From contig PDZW01000014.1 of the NCBI GenBank assembly GCA_002753155.1, forward strand, positions 24,975 to 88,974: a stretch of DNA of 64,000 nucleotides, given 5' to 3'. This DNA is from Alphaproteobacteria bacterium WMHbin7. Lineage in GTDB: Bacteria; Pseudomonadota; Alphaproteobacteria; Rhodospirillales; WMHbin7. Below the pieces are notes generated by a model that was not told where the DNA came from, did not search any database, and was given only the letters and a program-made list of their open reading frames with translations. The position numbers and the translations under genes are program-made. How positions within the stretch are numbered: position 1 is the first letter of the stretch; every line of letters starts with the position of its first letter. Shown piece by piece: positions 58,635-64,000 of the stretch.

Positions 58635-60575
58635 TTATGCCGCCCTGAAGCCCTTGTCTAAAGGGGGAGCGCGGCGCGACTGGCGGGGCTGGCCTGCCGT
58701 AAGCGGGTCATTGTCGAACAGCGCGGTCAGTTGCTTGAGCACCGTTCCCCCCAACTCTTCGGCATCCATGATGGTGACGGCGCGCCGGTAATAGCGCGTG
58801 ACGTCGTGGCCGATGCCGATGGCGATCAGTTCGACCAGCCCAACGCCTTCGATCCAGCCGATCATGTCGCGCAGGTGGCGTTCAAGGTAATTGCCGGGAT
58901 TGACCGAAAGCGTGGAATCATCAACCGGTGCCCCGTCCGAGATCACCATCAGAATGCGCCGCTGCTCGGGCCTTGCCATCAGCCGGTTATGGGCCCAGAG
59001 CAGGGCCTCGCCGTCGATATTCTCTTTCAAGATGCCTTCGCGCAGCATCAACCCCAGATTCTTGCGGGCCCGGCGCCAGGGCGCATCGGCGGATTTATAG
59101 ACAATGTGGCGCAGATCGTTAAGGCGTCCCGGCTGTGCCGGTTGTTTGCCGCCCGCCACCCAGGCCTCGCGGGCACTGCCGCCCTTCCAGGCTTTGGTGG
59201 TAAAGCCCAGGATTTCCACCTTGACCGCGCAGCGCTCCAGCGTGCGGGCCAGGATGTCGGCACTCATGGCGGCCACTGAAATGGGGCGTCCCCGCATCGA
59301 GCCGGAATTGTCGATCAGCAGGGAAACCACGGTGTCGCGGAAATCGGCCTCGCGTTCCATCTTGAAAGACAGGGCCTGCATGGGATTGGCCACCACGCGG
59401 GCCAGACGGCCTGAATCGAGCAGCCCCTCTTCGAGATCGAAATCCCAGGAGCGCTGCTGCTGGGCCAGCAATTTGCGCTGAAGGCGGTTGGCAAGTCTCG
59501 CCACCACGCCCTGCAGCGAGGCCAAATGATTGTCGAGTTGAAGACGCAATCGGTCCAATTCCTCGGGCTCGCACAGGTCTGCGGCTTCGACCACCTGATC
59601 GAAGCGCTGCGTAAAGATGCGGTAGGTGGGGCCGGCGCCGGTGTCGTTTTTGCCCCGCGCCTGCTGGGTGGGGCCGCCCGCTTCGTCGGTGCCGTGTCCG
59701 GGAACCAGCATTTCCTCGGCATTCTCGGCAGACTCGGAGTCGCCGCCGGTATCGCCAGCGTCCGCCGCTCCCAATTCCATGTCGTCAGCACTCTCACCTT
59801 CCGACCCGCCCTCGGATTCCGGTTTGGCCTCGCCATCTTCGGAATCCTGGCCGGAACCTTGGCTCAACTGCTCACTGTCAGAGGAAGCCTGCTCGTCCTC
59901 GGCGGGAAGATCGGAAAGGTCCAGCGCATGCAAAAATTCGCGTAAATATTTAGCGAAGCGGTCCTGGTCCTCCAGGCTTTCAGACATTCTGATCAGCGCA
60001 TCCCCGGCCTTCTCGCCGACCCAGCCCTGCCACAGATCGCCGACATGGCGCGTGGCGGGAAGGCAGGTATCTTCGGTATGCAAGAAGGCGTTGCGGGCGA
60101 CCACGCGCAATGCCTCGGCCAGGGGAATCTCCTCGCGGCAGGACGAGCGGCCATAGCCCTCGGCCTTCAGGCGCAACTCGACGGCATTGGCGACATTCTG
60201 GGCCAGGCCGGGATAACGCCTGGCCCCCAGGGCCTCGACGCGCGATTGCTCGATGGCGTCATAGACCAGCCTGGCATCCGCCTCGTCGGGGGCACGTTTC
60301 ACATGCAAGGCCTCGTCGTGATGCTTGAGCTTAAGCGCCACGGCATCGGCGGCGCCGCGCAGGCGAATCACGTCTTCAAACAACAGGCGCCTTGCCGCCA
60401 GCGGCAGATGGGCGGTGGGAATGGGGGCGGCGCCGGGCTGGTTGGTGTTGCGGGCAAAGGTCAGCGTGGCTGGTCCTGGTCCGAAGCCGACATAGGAATC
60501 GGGGCGCTCCGCCACCGCCTTCAGGGCGGCGGCGGTTGCGCGCTTCATGGCGTCGATGGGGCTCTCGCCCTCCAT
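58635..60575 (-). CDS. cobT: Cobaltochelatase subunit CobT
   Basis: A 646-residue subunit of the aerobic CobNST chelatase that inserts Co(II) into hydrogenobyrinic acid diamide. A conserved helical N-terminal domain is followed by an acidic Ser/Glu/Asp/Gly-rich linker (about 228-310). The C-terminal von Willebrand-type domain has MIDAS motif [10 protein letters not shown]. Known: CobT with CobS forms the AAA+ ring; cobN is not in this window. It starts four bases after the cobS stop. ATG of M10 is an alternative start. Confidence 0.94.
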   Translation of the reverse strand: MEGESPIDAMKRATAAALKAVAERPDSYVGFGPGPATLTFARNTNQPGAAPIPTAHLPLAARRLLFEDVIRLRGAADAVALKLKHHDEALHVKRAPDEADARLVYDAIEQSRVEALGARRYPGLAQNVANAVELRLKAEGYGRSSCREEIPLAEALRVVARNAFLHTEDTCLPATRHVGDLWQGWVGEKAGDALIRMSESLEDQDRFAKYLREFLHALDLSDLPAEDEQASSDSEQLSQGSGQDSEDGEAKPESEGGSEGESADDMELGAADAGDTGGDSESAENAEEMLVPGHGTDEAGGPTQQARGKNDTGAGPTYRIFTQRFDQVVEAADLCEPEELDRLRLQLDNHLASLQGVVARLANRLQRKLLAQQQRSWDFDLEEGLLDSGRLARVVANPMQALSFKMEREADFRDTVVSLLIDNSGSMRGRPISVAAMSADILARTLERCAVKVEILGFTTKAWKGGSAREAWVAGGKQPAQPGRLNDLRHIVYKSADAPWRRARKNLGLMLREGILKENIDGEALLWAHNRLMARPEQRRILMVISDGAPVDDSTLSVNPGNYLERHLRDMIGWIEGVGLVELIAIGIGHDVTRYYRRAVTIMDAEELGGTVLKQLTALFDNDPLTAGQPRQSRRAPPLDKGFRAA

Positions 60576-60579
60576 CTCG

Positions 60580-61575
60580 CTAACTCACGAACGCTTTGGC
60601 CGGCGACTGCGGCAACTCGGCGGCGAAACAACGCTGGTAATATTCCGAGATCACCGGCCGCTCGGTCTCGTCGCACTTGTTCATGAAGGTGACGCGAAAG
60701 GCGAAGCTGATGTCACTGAAAATGCGCGTGTTCTCGGCCCAGGTGATCACCGTGCGGGGGCTCATGACCGTCGAGATGTCGCCGCCGATAAAGCCCTGGC
60801 GAGTCAGGTCGGCCAGCGCCACCATGGAGGAAACGGTTTTGCGCCCCTCCTCGGTGTTCCAGTCAGGCAGCTTGGCCAGCACAATATCGACCTCGGCGTC
60901 ATGCTCGAGATAATTGAGCGTGGCCACGATATTCCAGCGGTCCATCTGGCCCTGATTGATCTGCTGGGTGCCGTGGTAAAGGCCGGTGGTGTCGCCAAGA
61001 CCGATGGTGTTGGCGGTGGCGAACAGGCGAAAGGCCGGATGCGGGCGGATCACCTTGTTCTGATCAAGTAGGGTCAGCTTGCCCTCGACCTCCAGCACGC
61101 GCTGAATGACGAACATCACGTCGGGCCGCCCGGCATCATATTCGTCGAAAACCAGCGCCGTGGGATGTTGCAGCGCCCAGGGCAGGATGCCTTCGCGAAA
61201 TTCCGTGATCTGCTGGCCGTCCTTGATCACGATGGCGTCTCGGCCCACCAGATCGATGCGGCTGACATGGCTGTCCAGATTGACCCGGATGCAGGGCCAG
61301 TTGAGCCTTGCCGCCACCTGCTCGATATGGGTCGACTTGCCGGTGCCGTGATAGCCCTGAATGATGACGCGCCGGTTGAAGGCGAATCCGGCCAGAATGG
61401 CCTGGGTCGTCTCGGGATCGAAGCGGTAGGCGGGATCGGTCTCGGGCACATGCTCGGTACGTACGGAAAAGGCCGGAGCCTGCATGGCGGAATCGATGCC
61501 GAAAACTTTGCGTACGTCGACGGTGGTGTCTGGCAGATCGGTCGACAGGGCGGGCGGAAAGACGATGCTGTTCAT
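60580..61575 (-). CDS. cobS: Cobaltochelatase subunit CobS
   Basis: A 331-residue AAA+ ATPase. Walker A is [13 protein letters not shown], Walker [11 protein letters not shown], and [17 protein letters not shown] is the sensor-like block; the start MNSIVFPP and [11 protein letters not shown] are standard. It hydrolyses ATP to drive cobalt insertion with CobT and CobN. It precedes cobT by four bases and follows a dnaJ-like gene, the usual alphaproteobacterial order. Confidence 0.95.
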   Translation of the reverse strand: MNSIVFPPALSTDLPDTTVDVRKVFGIDSAMQAPAFSVRTEHVPETDPAYRFDPETTQAILAGFAFNRRVIIQGYHGTGKSTHIEQVAARLNWPCIRVNLDSHVSRIDLVGRDAIVIKDGQQITEFREGILPWALQHPTALVFDEYDAGRPDVMFVIQRVLEVEGKLTLLDQNKVIRPHPAFRLFATANTIGLGDTTGLYHGTQQINQGQMDRWNIVATLNYLEHDAEVDIVLAKLPDWNTEEGRKTVSSMVALADLTRQGFIGGDISTVMSPRTVITWAENTRIFSDISFAFRVTFMNKCDETERPVISEYYQRCFAAELPQSPAKAFVS

Positions 61576-61619
61576 GGGAGTTCTCTGGACTTCCGGCTTA
61601 ATGAAGAAGGGGGCGAAGC

Positions 61620-62207
61620 CTAGCTGCGGGGCTTCAGTTTGTCTTTAAGGATCTTATAGGCTTCGGTAATCGCCTTGAAGCGCTCCTCGGCTTCCTTGTC
61701 GCCGTTATTGGCATCGGGATGGTGAAGTCTGGCCAATTCCTTGTAGCGGCGCTTCAAGGCCAATTCGGTAAAGCCGGGCTCCAGGCCAAGCTGGGCCATG
61801 GCCTTGGCTTCGGGTCCCTTGGGGCGATGGGCGGCCTGCGCCTTCTCAGCCTTGCTGCGGGCATGAAAGACGTGAAAGGGATCGGAAAGCGCCGCTTCCG
61901 GCCCGGTATCGAAGATGACGAACCCCTCCTGGCGCCCCAGGGGCCAAGTCGGGCGCTGCCAGGTGGTATCGGCCCGCACCAGACGCTCGATTCCGTCGAT
62001 ATCGAGGCCCTTGCAATAGTCCCAGGAGCGGTTGTAGGCCTGCACATGCTCCAGGCAGAACCAGTAATAGGTGCCAAGGTCAGAAGGCGAGCGCGGCGCC
62101 CGGTACAGGCCCTCACCCTCGCAGGCCGGATGGTCGCAACGCCTGGCGCGCGTCTTTTCATCGCGGTCGCGGACAAAGGCATCCTGGCGGGGTTGATAAT
62201 TGCGCAT
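61620..62207 (-). CDS. J-domain protein (DnaJ-like)
   Basis: A 195-residue protein with a C-terminal J domain (about 135-195) containing the HPD motif in [21 protein letters not shown]. The N-terminal part has two cysteine/histidine-bearing stretches ([10 protein letters not shown] and [13 protein letters not shown]) that could bind a metal. Known: this short alphaproteobacterial type sits beside cobS; client unknown. I use ATG 62207 (MRNYQPRQ) preceded by TAGGA. Confidence 0.9.
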   Translation of the reverse strand: MRNYQPRQDAFVRDRDEKTRARRCDHPACEGEGLYRAPRSPSDLGTYYWFCLEHVQAYNRSWDYCKGLDIDGIERLVRADTTWQRPTWPLGRQEGFVIFDTGPEAALSDPFHVFHARSKAEKAQAAHRPKGPEAKAMAQLGLEPGFTELALKRRYKELARLHHPDANNGDKEAEERFKAITEAYKILKDKLKPRS

Positions 62208-62388
62208 GTTCCTACTATGGGCGGGGGGCGCCACGAGCGCAAGGCCTGCCCAGGAGGCATAACCCGTCTGCCTTCGGCGATATCCCGCTCCTCTTGATGA
62301 TTCGTCTGACGCGCATCCACCCGCCAGACTCTTGAAAAACGTGTAGATTTCTCACTTTTCATATGCACCGGAGGAGGTGTTGCATTTT

Positions 62389-62772
62389 TTGATTGAACGA
62401 ACCCATGGTTACGCTAGAGTCCGTATGCCGAAAGGCTTGGGGGACATAAAACAAGGTAATGTGACTGTGGGTGAAGGCCGATTAGTCTGCCGGAATGTCC
62501 TGGTTGGCGGACGACGCACCAGTATGCGGCTTGAGTTGTATTCCTGGGACGCCCTCAAGGAAATCTGTGAGCGCGAGGACATCACGCTCAACGAACTTTG
62601 CTCGATGATCGACCAGCGTCGCGGCGTGATGGGGCTGACAGCCGCCATCCGCGTCATGGTTCTGGGCTATTTTCGCGAATCCTCGACCCAGGCCGAAGGC
62701 CGCGCCGTCCCGCGCCGCGGAACCCCCGCCTTCGTGGCCGACATCATGCGCCATCTCAAGGCGTCTGACTAA
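62389..62772 (+). CDS. Ribbon-helix-helix domain protein
   Basis: A roughly 127-residue protein. The core from RLVCRNVLVGGRRTSMRLEL through WDALKEICEREDITLNELC matches the RHH_4-type DNA-binding fold found in alphaproteobacteria, with a conserved AAIRVMVLGYFR helix. The start is uncertain: a strong GGAGGAGG at 62370-62377 favours TTG 62389, while ATG 62425 would give 115 residues without a good site. It overlaps the convergent following gene by 17 bases. Likely a small transcription factor; targets unknown. Confidence 0.8.
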   Translation: MIERTHGYARVRMPKGLGDIKQGNVTVGEGRLVCRNVLVGGRRTSMRLELYSWDALKEICEREDITLNELCSMIDQRRGVMGLTAAIRVMVLGYFRESSTQAEGRAVPRRGTPAFVADIMRHLKASD

Positions 62773-63637
62773 GCTCGATCAGTCTGGCTTGCCTGCGCAT
62801 GAACATGAAGGTGGTTTCGTTCAGCGCGTCGGTGAATTCGGCAAACTGCGCTGCGATGTGGAACTTTTCATCCTCGGCCAGATCGGCGGTGTCGCGTCCC
62901 AACAGGCGGGCGTGAATCTTGTTGTAGTAATAGGTGAAATAGCCCTGAAGAAAGACAAAGGCGGGGTCCTCGGGCTTGCCGCTCATGGCGCGGACGATTT
63001 CGTCTTGCAGGAATTTCACGAACATGTGGCTGAACAAGAAGCGCTTGTCCGACCAGGCTTCGGTATGGCGCAGATGAAAGGCGATGTCGGTCTTGATTTG
63101 TTTGTAGGCAAGGCCGTGAAGGGCTGCCGTCATCGGCATCCAATAATCCCAAAAGGGCATGCCCAGGCAGAATCCACAGTCGGTAAAGTGCTTGGCCATG
63201 TTTGTATCCAAAAACATGGCGTCGAAGCCCCAGAGATTGCGTTTGCCCTCGCGGCTGGCAAGATCGTCGATCTCGACCCGCGTTGCCACCACCAGCGCAT
63301 CCCTGGCTTGGGCTTGCAGTTGGGCTTTCAGGTCATGGGGTGCATCCAGCACAATATCGGAATTGATGATGCCAAAAACCCCCGGCTGGCGGTCGATGAA
63401 ATAAGCCAGGATATCGGACAGAAAGACCAGGGGCTTGCCGGTCACCTCGCCTGCGTCGCGCCCGGGGTCGTGAAAGGCGACATCGGGAAAATCCTGGCTG
63501 AGAGGTGCAATCTCGCTGCCTCTGTTGAAGGAGAGGATGTGAAATCCCAGCTTGGCCCAACTGGCGACGGCTTCCTTCTGCACATCGAGATTGCGTCCGG
63601 GGACAAGGCTGGTGGCAAGCGTGAAAGCGTTGGGCAT
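62756..63637 (-). CDS. Uncharacterised glycosyltransferase-like protein
   Basis: A 293-residue protein. It starts MPNAFTLATSLVPGRNLDVQ and has a GT-A-like pattern: an N-terminal Rossmann-like part, then FGIINSDIVLDAP, where NSD could serve as the DxD metal site. LWGFDAMFLD and a Trp/Tyr-rich acceptor-like part (MPFWDYWMPMTAALHG) follow. No signal peptide. Family not certain; a polysaccharide or protein glycosylation role is only suggested. The divergent TPR gene next door would fit a glycosylation locus. Confidence 0.7.
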   Translation of the reverse strand: MPNAFTLATSLVPGRNLDVQKEAVASWAKLGFHILSFNRGSEIAPLSQDFPDVAFHDPGRDAGEVTGKPLVFLSDILAYFIDRQPGVFGIINSDIVLDAPHDLKAQLQAQARDALVVATRVEIDDLASREGKRNLWGFDAMFLDTNMAKHFTDCGFCLGMPFWDYWMPMTAALHGLAYKQIKTDIAFHLRHTEAWSDKRFLFSHMFVKFLQDEIVRAMSGKPEDPAFVFLQGYFTYYYNKIHARLLGRDTADLAEDEKFHIAAQFAEFTDALNETTFMFMRRQARLIELSQTP

Positions 63638-63691
63638 TCGGCCCTCCGATTGTGGTAGAAAGCATTATCGCCAGACAGGAAGAAAACTGCA

Positions 63692-64000
63692 ATGGACGAG
63701 GGTGAGGGAATTTTCAAGCTGGCCTTGAGCGAACAGGAGGCGGGACGCTGGGGCGAAGCGCAACGCCTTTACGAGGCGCTGCTGGCGGCCAGGCCGGAGC
63801 TTTTGGCGGTCCGCAACAATCTGGCGGTTTGCTGCCTGGAAATGGGCGAGCCCGAGCGCGCCCTTTCCCTGCTGGATTTTGAAAGCCCCTCGCTGGAAGC
63901 GAAAATCAATCGGGGCAATGCGCAAAGAGCGCTCGGCCGCTTCGGGCAGGCTGAGGCGGAATATGCCGTGGTGGCGGAGAAGGCCCCCATGGACCCGCGA
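63692..64000 (+). CDS. TPR-repeat protein, N-terminal part (truncated by window)
   Basis: The frame runs from ATG 63692 to the window end without a stop: 103 residues starting MDEGEGIFKLALSEQEAGRW. At least two TPR-like helix pairs are visible (GEAQRLYEALLAARPE, LAVCCLEMGEPERALSLL, GRFGQAEAEYAVVAEKAP). AGGAAG lies upstream of the ATG. Divergent from the glycosyltransferase-like gene, with 54 bases between the starts. TPR proteins of this kind often carry a C-terminal enzymatic domain, which would lie outside the window. Confidence 0.75.
   Translation, partial: MDEGEGIFKLALSEQEAGRWGEAQRLYEALLAARPELLAVRNNLAVCCLEMGEPERALSLLDFESPSLEAKINRGNAQRALGRFGQAEAEYAVVAEKAPMDPR

Noticed and set aside
1..64000. 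CRISPR arrays, insertion sequences, prophage, tRNA or rRNA genes
   Set aside because: No regularly spaced direct repeats, transposase or integrase genes, or tRNA/rRNA-like sequence were found by reading; a tRNA scan would settle the last point.

Overview
This window is a dense, high-GC bacterial chromosome segment. It carries no rRNA, tRNA, CRISPR array or insertion sequence that I can see. Gene content and order point to an alphaproteobacterium, probably a Rhodospirillales member: a free-standing Fo ATP synthase cluster (atpI-B-E-F'-F), an ATP12 chaperone, ChvG/ChvI beside an incomplete PTS (HPrK-RapZ-EIIA-HPr-EI), AddAB rather than RecBCD, a MucR/Ros regulator, a Fur/Mur-like regulator without the usual cysteine pair, CobS/CobT, OlsB/OlsA and a SAM-II riboswitch. 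I cannot name the genus from sequence alone.

Layout. 1-3.4 kb: 3' end of smc, then the Fo operon. 3.4-3.7 kb: two tiny overlapping membrane ORFs on the minus strand. 3.8-12.3 kb: gloB, an APH-kinase fusion, a UspA-type protein, an SDR, a methyltransferase, a DUF1178 protein, a HAD hydrolase, AsmA and ATP12. 12.3-13.1 kb: two unrecognised minus-strand genes of lower GC. 13.3-15.4 kb: an EamA transporter, an HSD10-like dehydrogenase behind a perfect 16-bp palindrome, and a YjbQ protein. 15.4-18.4 kb: minus-strand chain of a small membrane protein, a ferredoxin-NADP reductase-like flavoprotein, ppx and rlmE. 18.5-26.9 kb: tsaE-amgK-murU-addB-addA. 26.9-29.8 kb: TusA-like, MucR, Fur, olsB, olsA. 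29.8-38.2 kb: miaB-phoH-ybeY-corC-lnt, two related XRE regulators, metK, trmB. 38.2-43.8 kb: aroQ-accB-accC-aat-pat.

43.8-52.2 kb is one long minus-strand stretch. A cobalamin riboswitch precedes cbiMNQO, which runs by ATGA overlaps into a glycosyltransferase and a HugZ-like protein. A SAM-II riboswitch with its own promoter then precedes metZ, gabD and a second, paralogous glycosyltransferase. 52.3-58.5 kb: chvI-chvG-hprK-rapZ-EIIA-ptsH-ptsI, a regulatory phosphorelay without sugar permease subunits. 58.5-58.6 kb: a pair of dispersed palindromic repeat units. 58.6-62.2 kb: dnaJ-like, cobS and cobT on the minus strand. The window closes with a ribbon-helix-helix protein, an uncharacterised glycosyltransferase-like protein and the start of a TPR protein.

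Most of the window is conserved housekeeping DNA. I did not find a convincing wholly new system such as a new defence island. The most interesting items are regulatory or small-scale: coupling of a glycosyltransferase and a HugZ-like protein to B12-controlled cobalt uptake, a SAM-II switch whose promoter overlaps the upstream gene's stop codon, the operator palindrome upstream of the HSD10-like gene, the two tiny membrane ORFs, and promoters placed so that aroQ and tsaE mRNAs would be leaderless.
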